A stretch of DNA of 64,000 nucleotides from Geosiphon pyriformis (GCA_016748015.1 JAAOMT010000459.1:1-64000), one strand, 5' to 3'. Positions 35,950-49,692 are shown, numbered from the stretch's first letter. Translations and numbers: made by a program. Notes: generated by a model from the sequence alone, not told the origin.

Positions 35950-38189
35950 GCACCTGAAATAAACAAATTAAATTTATGCAAACCAAACCTAACACTCAAT
36001 GCATTGTCAATACCCAACAACTTGACAACTCCAGCTGAATACAGGGAAGACAGACCAGAAATAGTAACTGGCATAGAACTGTCTCAAAGAATCAATCCAT
36101 GTTTCTCCATAAATGCATGATGTTTGACACGGACCAACCAAACCTTATCTCTAAAAGCTAGGCAAAAATCACGGACAAAGTCCACAATTTTCGCACCAGC
36201 AAGTTTCAGATCACCAAAAACAGAAACCACCTCAAAAAACCAATCATTAAAAACAAAGCCTTTGCATAGAGCAACACGGACTGAGGTGTCAACAATACAT
36301 GAGGAAAGAGTTCGCAGCACGTGAGAAAAAGGGCAATGAAGGCCAGAAATACCTTCTCATTTAACCGCAAAATTACCAAGCAGCCAATCACAACTGGCAA
36401 AGTCAGAATCACAGGAAAAAACATGGTCCGAGACCTCTACACACTCACAATACAAGCAAACCACACTAAGGTAACTTCTATCATAAAGGCGCTTGCAAAT
36501 GGCCACAGGCAGTCTATGATGCAGAGCTTTTATAAAATACATGCACAAACCAGCAGTCCGTATACTGGTAAAGCCAGCAGCCATGTATGAATCAGGATGC
36601 CAAACAGAAAAAGACCTGTGCCAATTAATATCAGTAAGCAATTCGCCAGTGACAACTCTAGTACTCGAACCGAAACCCCAATACAAATGGTGAATGAACT
36701 GATAAATGTCACACACAAAATGTCTAAAATTACCCGAAACAGAACTACCACCAGCCAGGATGAACTGCTAATTCAGCCAGGGGAGAAGAACAAAATCAGA
36801 AAAAGCCATATGGCCAGCCTGTTCATCAGCCCGGTCATTACCTATAACACCAGAATGTCTTTTAATCTTACACCAGCTGACATCCAACCTCTTAACACGA
36901 ACAAGATTAGCAATATGACGATGCTCCACTCAACAACTATTCCGAAAGTCTGGATGTGCCAAACCCAATTCCGACTTGCAGGCATCCAATGCGGCTTGAC
37001 TATCCGAAAATAAGTAAACTTTGCTAACTGCAGGAACACACTCGAGAGCAAGTGCAATAGCTTGCAATTCCACCAAAGTAGATGACAACAAACCTGAGAC
37101 CCTAACACCCAAACCCATATTAATATCATCAAAGAAAACCACCACATCTGATTTAACACTGAGAGTACCCAAACCAGTCAAGGATCCATCAGTATAAACT
37201 GAAAGGCTATCAGCACCCCATCCCAATAAACAATTATGAACCAAATCAAAATCAGTGAATTCCAAGACATTAAGAGCAAAAGAAACGCCCACCAAACAGT
37301 TATGAACAGAAGAAAATAACTCTGCACTATCAAGATAACCAACAGAAACACTAAACCAATCAGGAATAGAGCCACGTGGATCCAGCCTTTTCCAATGCTT
37401 GAAAGTCTTCCAATCAAAAGCACCACCATTGTGATGACGCAATTGTTCTACAAAGGCAATTCTATACCACCGAAGTGAGGATAGACACTTAGAAAATTTC
37501 ACCTCACCAAGAACCAAAGACATGAGAATACTATGGGAGAATCGGAATACATTGGAGCCAAGACCACTAAAAGATAAACTGCAATTGGCAAAAATACAAA
37601 CCACACCTGCCAGAAAATTGTTTGAAGGATTCAATTTTAAATGAGCCGGGGAGACTAAAGGGTGCACAAAACGCCAGCTCAAAGTTTGTAAGTCATGAGA
37701 CCTATGGAGAAACAAACAACCCAGGATTCCAGCAGCATTGGCAAAACACACTACGGACACCAATTTACTCTCAGCCTGAATCTGTTCAAAAGTTTTTAAG
37801 CCATAAAGGGAGGAATGATGAAAAGCATTATTGGGGAAGTCTGAAGGAAGACCCACTTTGAACTTAAAGTCTTTACGAATTAAAGCATCCCATTTACAGC
37901 AAACATTAAGTGGAACAAAACTAAATTGTGTCCTATAACTAATGATGGAGTGAAGAACCACTGAAACCAAATATGAGAACTGCTTATTAGAGATGGTCTT
38001 TTTCAGGACGAGATTGGTGAAAAACCAGACATCCAAATGCGCCTTGGCCAAACTGGGCTTCGACAAACCACCCATAGACAGAAAAATGCCCAAATACCAG
38101 TAAGGTTCCCTCTTCTTGACAATAGAAATTAGTGCACCACTAATTGTCAAAAAGGGGCTCACAACCCTAGAGTTAATGGGAATTGCCAC
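35950..38189 (-). pseudogene. LINE copy 1 ORF2: RT connection, RNase H and C-terminal Cys motif
   Basis: The open piece 36930-38189 (419 codons) covers the region after the reverse transcriptase fingers (YLGIFLSMGGLSKPSLAKAH) and a type I RNase H: SVYTDGSLTGLG (first Asp), STLVELQAIALAL (Glu), YLFSDSQAALDA (second Asp). After a shift the RNase H finishes with KIKRHSGVIGNDRADEQA (His and last Asp). The tail holds ALHHRLPVAICKRLYDRSYL and CLYCECVEVSDHVFSC, a Cys/His motif typical of this LINE group. RNase H would remove the RNA template strand during target-primed insertion. RNase H catalytic residues are all present here, although the ORF is broken elsewhere. Confidence 0.85.
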
Positions 38190-39800
38190 TGTTTTATCAT
38201 TGTTTATTGAAATATCATTAATTCTAAAAAATTCATTAGCAATATTGAGAATGTGTTGTATTGCAGTCTAACTGCTGCCAACCCAAATTGTATTGTCCAC
38301 AAAAGCACCAGCAGCAAAGAAAAAAGAAAAACCAGCCTGAAGTTCAACATGGCCAGTCTTAGCAACGAAATGAGAATTCAACCTATATCCATAAAATTCT
38401 TCTTGCCTCTTGACTTTACACAAAAGAAAATCATAAAATATATGCCAGAGAAGAGATGAGAACACTTTCCCTTGATTGAGATCATCATGGACTTAATAAC
38501 CATCAGTTAAGCCAAAGTCAGTCATTACTCTGTTGACTCGGTTATTGTGAATGCCACCAAAAAATTGAATGAACCTGCCACACATTTTAATCCTAATCAG
38601 ACTCTTTTTTAAATGCTCCCAGCCAACAAAATCATAGGCCTTCTTCATGTCCTGCAATACCAGCCAAAGTTCACAGTTCTTCTCCAGAGCATCCTCAACC
38701 ACAGAGCTAACAGCAAAGATAGGAGACTGTATCATTGTACTCTTCAAAACCAAAAAATTGTCCCCACAGAGAACGTTGTGAGTACTGCATGCCAAAGAAA
38801 TCCTGTCCGAGAAGATCTTTGAAAGAATTTTACAAGCAGTTTCAATCAAAGCAATGAGTCAGGTGTTCATAAAAACTCCTTCCCACTCATAAGGCTTGGG
38901 GATCATAGACACCCAGGCTTTCTTTCAAGGACCAAGAACTGACTCATGAAGCAAACAAGAGTTCAAGAGCACCAACAACATATTCAGAATCGATTCGTCA
39001 TAATGTTTCCAAAGCTCATTCAAAATACCAGACAAACCAGCAGCCTTATCATTAGGCAAGTCTGAAACAACACCAAGCAACTCACCAGAACTAATAGGGT
39101 CCATAATTCTCGAAAATACATCATCAAATATGTACTTCAAGGGTTGGTACTGGCAACACCAATCAGCAAAGATATCAGTGACCAACTCGCATTTTCTGGT
39201 CCAGCCTTCCATTATAACATCTACCTTAAATTTAACTAAACTAGGATCTAAAACCAGTTCATTATCAACAACCAAGTAATCCAATACCACCTTGTAAAAG
39301 GGGCACTCTAGCACACTCCTAATTGTATGACCCTTATCCACCTCAAAACTTTCTATCCTCCTACTAACTGCTGATCTAATATGAGATTCTTCAGCATGCT
39401 TCAACTCGGACAATTTAGAGGAACAATACAACTTCCTAACTCTAAACAAGACAGATCTTATAACCTCAAAATGCGACCCCAAAAAAAAAAGAGACTCCAC
39501 CACAGAAGCATTTGTAGCATCCAATGAGTTCCACATACTCAGTAATACAACAAATTCTTTAAAAGAAACCAAATGTAATGCTTTAACTAGTTTAGACACC
39601 AAAAGTTCTAGCTTGTGAAACTTAGAAGATTTCTTAGTAAACACATTATCATAACTCTTGAACCATTTCTTTTTGAAAACATTATTCACTGATAAGCACA
39701 CAATTTTGTGGATGATGTTTCACATAGCATCCAAATCCAAAAACAATAGAGCAGCATCAAACTTGCACTTAAACATTGCCACAGTGGCAGCAGAAGATTC
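38190..39800 (-). pseudogene. LINE copy 1 ORF2: reverse transcriptase core, motif C mutated
   Basis: Pieces include the linker region (38925-39701, with NDKAAGLSGILNELWKH) and the RT palm (38493-38849, with CELWLVLQDMKKAYDFVGWE, motif A Asp). Motif B surroundings follow (SSLLWHIFYDFLLC), then motif C, AGAFVDNTIWVG near 38290. Motif C should read F-V-D-D; the second Asp is Asn (GAC to AAC type), which removes an essential metal ligand. Stops and shifts separate the pieces. Confidence 0.85.
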
Positions 39801-40600
39801 CTTGAATACAGCCTATTTGACAGCCATAGCATTTTTAAAATTGAACTTCCAACAATCCTTATTCACCTGTTTGCGAAGGGACATCAAATTAACATTCAAA
39901 AGACCACCCAAGCCCACAGAAACAGTAACAGCCTTATGATCAGTATCAAAATATTCATCAACTCTGGTTACACTATGATCTAAAATTGTGTTAACTAAGC
40001 TTGATGACACAAACACATAATCAATAGTCTTGGTCACCTTTCAAAAATTGGTCCAAGTCGCATTCTTTTCAAACAAGCTCTCTCTCAAGGCATTGACCAA
40101 ACCCAAATCAAAACATTTCCTGAAACTAGCACACTTGTGAGAGCTATTTTCATTGAAATTGCTGCCCAATATTATGAAAAAAGACTCATTAACAGCTTTA
40201 GCAATCAAAAAATTTATCTTGTCCATTTGTGAGAAGTGTGTAGATACTGAAGCACCAGCATACAAACCCAGAATTGATACTGAAAGCTTATTTTTGAAAA
40301 ACAGTTTGACAGACAAAAGATGACCAGAAACCTCAAAAACTTTACATACATGTTTTGCCAAAGTGTTGTTCATAATGATTGCCACACCAGAACCAAGATA
40401 ACCAGATCCAAACCAAAAACAAAGACCTGAACACCATCGAATTTATTAGCAATCTAAGGCCAAACCTTATCTTTTAACTTTGTCTCAGTAATAATTGAAA
40501 CCAAATTGTTCATATCTCTGTGCCAATGTATAATGTCCTCCTGCTTTGCTGAATTGTTTATTCCCCTGACATTACACGTGGCTATTTTCTATACAAAATT
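39801..40600 (-). pseudogene. LINE copy 1 ORF2: AP-type endonuclease domain
   Basis: Endonuclease/exonuclease/phosphatase fold that nicks target DNA. In sense: ATCNVRGINN near 40575, IITETKLKDK near 40490, VSILGLYAGAS, IILGSNFNEN near 40150 (family G-D-F-N, here S-N-F-N), KTIDYVFVSS near 40020 and FDTDHKAVTVSVGLGGL near 39930. A stop interrupts the frame near 40457 and a shift near 40040. Confidence 0.82.
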
Positions 40601-40602
40601 AT

Positions 40603-42470
40603 TTATTGAGATACAGAAGAGACCGCAGAACCCGAGCCAGCACACATCTGATCTAACTTCCCTAATACCAAACAAACCAAAGCTTCAAGAGCCATCAACT
40701 TCGACTTCAAACAGCCCACTTTTGAAGTCAAAATTTTTGAACTACTTGAACCTGAACTTGGGGCACCAGAGGAAACCGAAGAAAGAAGAAGAACCGCAGA
40801 CTTAAGTTCATCCAAAACCATATCCAAATCAAATTCCATATTAACCAAACCAGGAACAACCAAGAGCTGAGAGGAGGAGGCAAGAGCCAAGGGCACCAAG
40901 TTTAAACTGTCAAGTTTGTTCATAATACCAGACATTTTATCCATGAGAAGTTCCAAAGAGCACTCCAAAAAAACAAGACAAGTTTCCAAAAATAAACTAA
41001 TAGGACCCGCAGGAAATAAGTGACCAACCACACCTGAGGCACCAAAAGAAGAGTCAAAACCAGGACCAGAACCAAAGTGAGGACTATTAAACAAAGATAC
41101 CAAGAAGACAATCTGGGCCCATGATTTGCTGCTGAATACAGCCAGTCTGAAAATAGGCACACTCTTTTTTGCATATAGCTTGGCCAATTGGAGGCAATTT
41201 TCATTAGAGATAACTCTTTTAAATGACTTGAAAATAGTAGGAGAGATTGAGATTTCAGTATTACACTTTAGAACAGAATGATCAAGTTTCCCACATTGTT
41301 CGCACTAAATCATGTCCAATCTAGCCCAACACAGTCTCACCCCACCAAAAATAGGCTCCATACAAAACGCAGACTCCAATTTCTTGTCATTCTCAAAACA
41401 AACCACAGCACAACGAACCCTATTACCAGTGTCTAAGGATTGATTTATAACACAAGTTTTCTCACCAGCCTCTGCCAAAAGATTGCCAAGATCATGAGCC
41501 ATTGTTCCTACTGGCAAAGTAAACAAAAGTGCCCTATACCAATCTCTAGATGCCCATGTCTTATGATCCCTCACAGGTTTGGCCACATGCACTGAATCTT
41601 TCTTGATTAAACATGACTACTTAGCTGCCAACTGATCTGCCTGACTTGATTCAGCAAACTCCACCACAGCCCAATGAGTTGCAATCAGATTGACACCACT
41701 TGACCAAACTCGGATACTGTGGCAATGATCATTTCTTTTGGCGTATCCATGAGAATTTCCTTAATAACTATGGCCCAATCTGAGCAAACTCTTTGTCTCT
41801 TAAGATCACTGTTTACTATGATGTTATTTTCCTTGGCCAATGAGACAGCTTTTTCTATGCTTGCTTCAGAGGTAAAGGTAGATCTGATGATCTCTTCAAA
41901 TTTTGAGGAGGTAGTAACCCCTTCAAAACCATTGATTTCTGAAAATAATTTTCTTATGGCATAAGTTTTGGCCATTGCCGATATCTCTTCCACAGCCGAA
42001 AGATTGATATCCAAAGCAAAAGATTTTTTTACAGCCACTTCCACCTGAGTTTTAATGATTTTAGGATCAATCTATGCCTTATCCAAAGAAAAAAACTTAC
42101 AAGAAGGAAGAAAAACCTCCTCTTCCTCCTCCATGTCGAAATTAATAAAGCCGAAAAGAGAGCCAAAAATCGCACCATTATTGAAATGCTTGGTTTGGGG
42201 TGTATTCATCTTGGAATCAGATACTCCTTCACTTTCAGAAGTCTCCCTATCAGTATCCATGCTATTAAACTGCCCGACCACTTGACCAGATCCATTACTT
42301 TTGAGAGCCACACTATTACTTGATAGCTTAGCACTATCAGAAGGATTCTTAACCTTATAACTTGAATCACTACTGACTGAACCAGAAGTTGGAATCTTAG
42401 TTGACCTTTTTTTAGCACCAGTACTACTTATGGGAGCAGTCAGATCAACAACAAAAAGATTTGTTTCTTG
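40603..42470 (-). pseudogene. LINE copy 1 ORF1 (nucleic-acid-binding protein, CCHC knuckle)
   Basis: Starts in sense near 42460 (NLFVVDLTAPISSTGAKKRS). It continues in pieces at 42418-42072, 42044-41685 (RKLFSEINGFEGVTTSSKFE), 41592-41305 (GTMAHDLGNLLAEAGEKTC) and 41187-40603. A CCHC knuckle of spacing C-x2-C-x4-H-x4-C occurs near 41305-41265 (CEQCGKLDHSVLKC). The C-terminal part is Ser/Leu-rich with predicted helices. By family analogy the protein packages the RNA. Stops and shifts occur about every 100-200 codons. Confidence 0.8.
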
Positions 42471-42500
42471 TAAAGTGATGGAAGACAGTATGAAATAACA

Positions 42501-44910
42501 AAAAAAACTTTTTTCAAAATATGCTTTTTGAGGATTTTTGAAGGTAAGAGAGAAAGAAGTTTTTTTGGACTTATGTTAATATTAAATAATTAATTAATAT
42601 TTTTTTTATATACTTAATTAAATTAATTATGATAAATTTTTTCAATTTATTTTTTTATGTTTTTTTAATTATGTTTTAGATAAATAGTTAATTAATTACT
42701 TTAAAAAATTTTACAAGAAATTTTTTTTTGGCTTTTTAATAAATATAAACAAAATTTTTTAATTATTTAAAAAAAAATAATAGATGAATTTTATTCAAAA
42801 ACTTTTTTTATATATTCTATATTATTTGTTTTTAATACTAATAAATAAATATTAATATTTTTAACTTTTTTATTAAATTTATAATTTATTAATAAATTAA
42901 ATAATGTTTAATTTAATTAAAACTTATATGATCTATATTTTATATTTTATATTTTTAATTATGTTTATTTTGAAAATATTTTTTAAAAAAAAATAATTAT
43001 ATTGATTAATTAATTTTTTTAATTAGTTTTAAACAATCATTTTTTATATTTAATTATTTAAATTATTAGATTTTATATTTAAATAACAGTTAAATTTTTT
43101 TTAATAAAAAATATTAAATAAAGAAATTAAATTTATAAGAATTTAATATGCAAAATTAGTTTTATAAAATATCTTAAGGAAATAAATATATATTACATTA
43201 TTATTGATTACTATAGTATCATTCTTCTCTTTTTTTTGATAAGATATACAATCAAATATTTTATAATAATGTTATTTTACATCATAATAATATGTTATTT
43301 ATGATACACAATTATAAATATATGTATTATAAATATATTGTATAATATAATTAAATTTATATAAATATAATCAAATTTATGATTGAAATTATTATAAAAA
43401 TATATTAATCTAAACATCTTAACTTATTGTATTGTCTTATTTATATAAAAATAACTACAAATTTATGTTTAATTTAATGTGTTTTTTATTTTTTGATCTA
43501 GTATGTCTTTTATTTTCTGATTTATTATGTCTTTAATATTGTATTTTTGATTTCATTTATTACTAAATTTTTCTAATATACAAGTTTTTTTAACTATACT
43601 ACAATACAACAACTTTTATATTATAAAACTTCTACAAATTAACATTAAAGATTTTGCAATTTATTTAGATATAATTATATAATAAACACAGAAAATTTAA
43701 TATACTAAAAGTTTAATTTATATATCATAAATTAAATTATATTTCTATATTCTAATTAGCTAATAAAAATCCAAAATCACATGTTATATAAAATCTTGTG
43801 AAACATAAAATTTTAAATTTCTTTTCTTTTTTTCTTTTATAATAACATGATATATATTCATTTCTTAATTGTTATTTTTTTTAAAAAAGTTGAAAATAAA
43901 AATTATTAACAAAAAATAATATTTATTATAGTTTTATAAATATTGTTTGTATTTTTAATAAATATTTATTTAATATATTTTGCAAAATTAACACAAATAA
44001 AATTAAAAAAATAATAATCAAAAAAATAAACAAATTATAATTGTTATAATTAATTAATTATTAATTTAAATTAATTTATATAAAATATTTTTTTACAGTT
44101 TTAAAAAATTTTGTTTATATATTTTTAATAATTTAATTAATAATTAAATCAATAATCAAGTTAAAAAATTACATTAATAATTAATTTTAAAAATAAAATA
44201 GTTTAAATAAATAATATTAAAATTAATATATATAATTAATAAAACTAAAAATTTAAATTAAAATATTTTTATTTAATTTAAAAATACATTAATAAATAAT
44301 ACATTTTTAAATTAAACTTATAATATGTTTTTTTATTATACTAAGTATTTGTATTATAATATTTAATAAAATAGCAAAAAAATCATAAATATTAACAAAC
44401 ACAAAATTATGAATATATAATAAATTTTTTTTCGAATATAATTCTAAATTTAAAATTTAATAACTAAATATACTTTTTATAATCTATTATTAATTAATAA
44501 ACAAAAGTAATTACTTTTAATATTATAGTTTTATATTATAAAAACAGACAAAATTTTAACAATTTAATTTTCAAACAAAATATTTTTATATATAATTATA
44601 TATATATTATTCAAAACTAAAACACCCAAGAAATATTCAAACTTAAATTAATTATAAATTGTCAAAATAAAAAATATTTATTTAATACTTTTTAATAAAT
44701 TAAGTTTATTTTATATATAAAACTGTAATCTAAAATTTTTATTTTATTATATTAAATATATTATTATAAATAAAAATTTGAATTATTAATTAACATAAAA
44801 TTATTCTTATAATTATTATTATTAATTAATATATTATTATTTAAAATTATTACTTATTAAATTACTAAATTATTAAATATTACTATCTAATTAATAATTT
44901 TTTTTTTATT
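42501..44910. other. AT-rich spacer between LINE copies, C>G on the plus strand in its right half
   Basis: About 2.4 kb nearly pure A/T with no coding frame. In six rows from 43561-44700 I counted about 25 C and 9 G. It lies between the 5' end of LINE copy 1 and the 3' end of LINE copy 2. Confidence 0.7.
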
Positions 44911-45029
44911 CTTTTAATAAGCAAAGTTCATATACTACCTAGAACTATACATCAAAGAAATGATCTAAACTAGGTGTAAATCATGCATTCTCTACACGTG
45001 ACCAGCTATTCAAACCAGTTAGGACAACA

Positions 45030-47152
45030 CTATGTAGCTATAACAACAGAAACTGAAGAGTTTATACTTAAAAAAAATAAACAAGGTTTATAAAATCCAA
45101 AACAGACACCAAAAGCTTTAGATATCCCAAGCAATTTAATTACACCAGCTAAGAACTTCGAAGCCGAACCAGAAATTGAGACAGAAACTGAGCCATCCAT
45201 AAGGATCAGCTCACACTTCTCCATGAATATGTGATGTTTAGCATGAACCAACCAAATGTCATTTCTAAAAGTAAGACAAAGAGAGTGTGCAAAATTAGTA
45301 ATCCTAACACCAGCAATCTTGGGATCATAAAAGACAAAAACAGTTTCTGGAAACCATCCATTGAAAACAAAACTCTTAAAAAAAGCTGAGAACACTGAAA
45401 GATCTGGAGCACAGATTGACAACAATTGCAACACACATGAGAAAAAAAAAAAAGACCAGAAAGTTCCTTCCAAGAGGACATGCTGGACTTCAAAATCTGG
45501 TTACAAGCTGAGCTATTAACTGTATAAAAAAACATGTGATCTGACACTTCCACCACTTCACAATACAGACAAAAAACACTGGGATAGCATTTATTATAAA
45601 GTTGCTTTTGAACAGCCATGAAAAGCCAATGGTGCAAAGCCTTCATAAAGTAGGTATAAGAATTAGTAGTGTGTTTGCTGATAAAGCCCGTGGCCATGTG
45701 CGAATCAAGATGCCACACTTGAAAAAATTTGAACCAATTGACATCCAAAAGCAAATCACCCACCAGAAAGCCAGAACCAGAACCAACTTCCCAATGTGCA
45801 CAACAAACAGCACAGAAAACATCCTGAACAAAATGCCTAGAATTACCAAAAACTATACCACCATTGGCCAATAAAAAATGTTTATTCATGGAAGGAGGAA
45901 GAAACCAATTAGAGAAGGAGGCAGCATCAACAAAACTGTTGGCATAGTTATTTCCCAAAATGCCAAAGTGGCCTTTTATCTTGTGCCAGCTGACCTTCAA
46001 ATTCTTGTTGTAAATAATATCCCTAATGTGCTGACACTCGACCCAAAACTGATTGTGAAAGTCAGGACACACTAAACCCAACTCTGATTTGCAAGCATCC
46101 AAAGCAGCCTAACTATCTGAAAACAAGCGAACAGAACAAGATGCTGGTATACACTCTAGAGCCAAAGCAATGGCCTGCAACTCCACCAAAGTAGATGAAA
46201 CCAAACCACACACACTGATACTCAAACCCAAATTAATGTCTTTAAAAAAAGCCACAGCACCAGCTCGACAATCCAGCATGCCCAAGTTTTTCAGAGAACC
46301 ATCCATATAAACAGACAGACTACCAGAGCCAACTTAAGAGAGATAATCATTGACAGATATGAAATCATTAGACCCACAAATGTTCAGAGAGCCAACACTA
46401 ATCAAAGCCAAGAGAGATAAAGGCAAACCACTAAGAAATACAACAGAAAGCTCAAACCACTCAGAAACTGGGCCACGAGGGTCCAGTCTTTTCTACCGCT
46501 TAAAGGTGCACCAGTTGAAGATATCACCACAATGATCCTGAAGCTGATCCACAAAGACAATGCCATAATGTCAGAGAGAAGGCAAGAACTTAAAAAACAA
46601 GGGTTTGCCCAAAACAGTAGACATAGGCACTCTATCACAAAGCCAAAAAGAGCTGGCCAAAGAGCCACCCAAAGATAAATTGCATCTGAAAAAAATGCAA
46701 ACCATACTTGACAAGAAATTATTGGAAACACTAACACGAATACAAGCTGAAGAACTCAATGGATGAATGGGGTGCCAATACAGGATTTGTAAGTCATGAG
46801 ACTTGTGACTGAACAATTGACCTAGAACTCCGTAGAAGTTTGCAAAACTAATAAGTGAAGCAACCTTACTTTCAGACTGACACTGGGAAAAGGATTTCAA
46901 ACCATAAAAAGAAGGATAGTGAATCGTATCACTGGAAAAATTGAAAGAGAGACCAGATTTGAGTTTCAAACCCTTGCGAATCAGAGCATTCCACTTGTTG
47001 CACACACCAACAGGAACAAAGCTGAACTGCATTCTGTAGCTGATTATAGGATGGAGAACTGTCAACACCAGGTACAAAAACTGTTTATCTGAAACCACTC
47101 TTTTCAGAACCAAATTATTGAAGAAACAAACATCCAAATGTGCCTTAGCCAA
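45030..47152 (-). pseudogene. LINE copy 2 ORF2: connection, RNase H and C-terminal motif
   Basis: Pieces: 46571-47152 (SLAKAHLDVCFFNNLVLKR), 46109-46306 (MDGSLKNLG, STLVELQAIALAL, RLFSDS then a stop where copy 1 has Q-A-A), 45206-46102 (KIKGHFGILGNNYANSF, ALHHWLFMAVQKQLYNKCY, CLYCEVVEVSDHMF) and 45030-45473. RNase H ends in G-N-N-x-x-N where copy 1 has G-N-D-x-x-D, so the last Asp is lost. Confidence 0.82.
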
Positions 47153-47289
47153 ACTAGGCTTAGAAAGACCATCAGTTGAAAAAAAAATATTAAGATACTA
47201 ATAAGATTCGCCTTTTTTGGCTATAGAAATGAGTGAACCACTGATGAAAAAAGACAGACTGTTGATCCTGCTATTGATAGAAACAGTCG

Positions 47290-48760
47290 TTATTAATTAA
47301 AATGTCATTAATCCGAAAAAATTCATTAGCAATATCAAGAATATGTTGAGTAGCAGCGTGACTACTGTCAATCCAAATTGTGTCATCAACAAAGGCCCCA
47401 GCAGCGAAAAAAGAAGAAAGCCCAGCCTAAGATTCAGCATGACCACTTCTAAAGATAAAATAGGAATTGAGTCTGTATCCACACACACTCTTCTGATGCT
47501 TGACTTCACACAAAAGAGGATCATAAAATATGTGCCAAAGAAGAGATGAAAAAACTTCTCCTTGGTCTAACCTATCATGCACACGATAGCTATTAGTTAA
47601 ACCAAAATCTGTTATAACCTGATTGGTCCGACTTCTATGAATATCACCAAAAAAACGTATAAACTTGCCACACATTTTGATCCTGACCAAACACTTCTTG
47701 AGATGTTCCCACCCAACAGAATTATATGCCTTGCACATGTCTTGCAACACCAGCCAGAGCTCCCGATTTTTCTCCAAAGCATCCTCAACCACCAAATTAA
47801 TAGCAAAAATAGGAGTTTGGGTAGTTGTACTCTTCAAAACTGAAAAATTGTCCCCATGAAGAATGTCATAAGTACTGCATACTAGTGATATCCTGTCAAA
47901 GAAAATCTTGGAGAGAATTTTGCAAGCTGTTTTAATCAAAGCTATAGATTGGGTATTCATGAGAACACCTTCTCACTCATATGGTTTAGAAATTATCGAA
48001 ACCCAAGCTTCTTTTCAAGGACCAGGCACAGACTCATGAGACAGACAAAAATTCAGAAACACCAAGAGCATATCCAGAACAGACCTATTACTATGCTTCC
48101 ACAGCTTATTTGAAATACCTGAGAGACCAGCAGTCTTGTCAGCAGGTAGATTAGAACCATGCCAAAAAATTCCAAAAACTTAATTGGTTGCATTACATCA
48201 GAAAAAGCCTCATCAAAAACGTAATCTAAAGGCTAATACTAATGATGCCACACTTCTGGAACATCAGGAACCACTCTACACTTCCGAGTTTATCCTTCCA
48301 TGATTTCATCCACCTTTGATTTCACAGGACCAGGTTCCAAAATCAGCTCATCATCTACAACCAAGTGATCCAAAACGACCTTGTAGAAAAGACACTTCAG
48401 AACACTTTAAATAGTGTAACCTTTGTTTAGCTTGAAACTTTCTATCCTTTCATTGATTGCTAATTTGATTTGAAATTCCTCTACACACTTTGATTCTGCC
48501 AGTTTGAGTGAGCAATAGGTTTTTCTGACCCTGAAAAGAGCTGACCGAACAGTATCAAAAAAAGAGCCAAAGAGAAAGAAAGATCTGACCACAAAAGCAT
48601 TATTATTATTAAGAAAACTCCAGACATCCAACAGTAAAATAAATTCATCACAACAGATCGACCAAAAAGCCCTAACTAACTTTGATATCAAAAGTTCCAA
48701 TTTATGAAATTTGGATGATTCTTTAGTGAAAACACCAACATAGTCCTTGAACTATTTTTT
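47290..48760 (-). pseudogene. LINE copy 2 ORF2: reverse transcriptase core
   Basis: Piece 47427-47960 (177 codons) carries RELWLVLQDMCKAYNSVGWE (motif A) and LDQGEVFSSLLWHIFYDPLL (motif B region). Motif C near 47390 reads AGAFVDDTIWID, with both Asp intact. Piece 48407-48700 covers the upstream linker. In motif A the Asp after K-A-Y is Asn (N-S-V-G-W), compared with D-F-V-G-W in copy 1. Confidence 0.83.
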
Positions 48761-48799
48761 TTTGAACACCTTATTAGCCGAAAGAACTATTATCTTGTG

Positions 48800-49690
48800 A
48801 ACAATGTCCCATATTGCATCCAAATCTGAGAGTCACTGGGAAGCAACAAAATCATCAAAGAACAAGGTGGTATTAGCTGTCATAGCACTTTTGAACTTGG
48901 TCTATTTCACATCATTAGCACCCTTAAAATCAAACTTCTAATGATCTCTATTCACCTGTTTGCGAAGAAAATTCAATTGCACATCCAACAAACCACCCAA
49001 ACCCAAAGATACAGAAACAGCCTGATGGTTCATTTTAAAATGCTCACCAAAATCTGAAACCTCACGGTGTATTATTGCATTAACCAAATTTAAAAAAACC
49101 AACACATAATTAATCATTTTTTTAACACCTCTAGAGTTCTTTCAAGTAGGCATTTTCACAGCTGGGCTTCCAACCAAAGAATTTACCAGACCCAAACCAA
49201 GACATTTCTTAAAACTTGCACACTTGCGAGAACCATCTTTATTGAAATCACCACCAAGAATAGTGAAAAAAGATTCATTGACAGTTTTTGCAATGAGAGA
49301 ATTGATATTACCAGTCTGTGAGAACCAAATCACTAAAGAAGCACCAGCATAAAGCCCCAGAATTGACACTAAAAGTTTACCCTTGAAAAGTAATTTAACA
49401 GACAGAAGCCGACCAGACACCTCAGAAATTTTACATACATGACAAGCCAAAGAAATGTCCATGATAACAGCAACACCCACACCCGAGTAACCAGAGTTCA
49501 AACCAGAAATGAACACTCGGACATCATCAAACTTATTTGCAATCTATGGACAAACCTTACTTCTTAACTTTGTTTCAGTAATGACAGAGACCAAATTGTT
49601 CATTTCTTTATGTCACCTAATAATGTCCTCTTGCTTAGTGGGAACGTTCATGCCCCTAACATTACACATAACCACTTTCCAAATCAGCTT
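48800..49690 (-). pseudogene. LINE copy 2 ORF2: endonuclease domain
   Basis: Piece 49142-49516 carries VSILGLYAGASLVIWFSQ and ILGGDFNKDGS (G-D-F-N intact). Downstream, I-D-Y is I-N-Y and the T-D-H motif is M-N-H (near 49040), both Asp to Asn. Near 48940 the frame reads RKQVNRDH then a stop where copy 1 has K-D-C-W. Confidence 0.8.
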
Positions 49691-49692
49691 AG

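Larger units (their letters stand above)
35787..42500 (-). mobile_element. LINE retrotransposon copy 1, near full length, inactive
   Basis: Non-LTR retrotransposon on the minus strand. Its 3' end is marked by an A-run (T-run at 35787-35798) preceded in sense by AATAAA. Order in sense: ORF1 with a CCHC knuckle (about 42460-40603), then ORF2 with an AP-type endonuclease, reverse transcriptase, RNase H and a C-terminal Cys/His motif (about 40600-35950). I recognise the polyprotein as a family abundant in Rhizophagus genomes. Numerous stops, shifts and catalytic changes make it inactive. The 5' end is not sharply defined. Confidence 0.9.

Noticed and set aside
36124-37013. Plus-strand frames across LINE copy 1
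   Set aside because: Antisense shadows of ORF2; the minus strand carries RNase H motifs over the same bases.
45602-46535. Plus-strand frames across LINE copy 2
   Set aside because: Antisense shadows of the RNase H and C-terminal part of ORF2.
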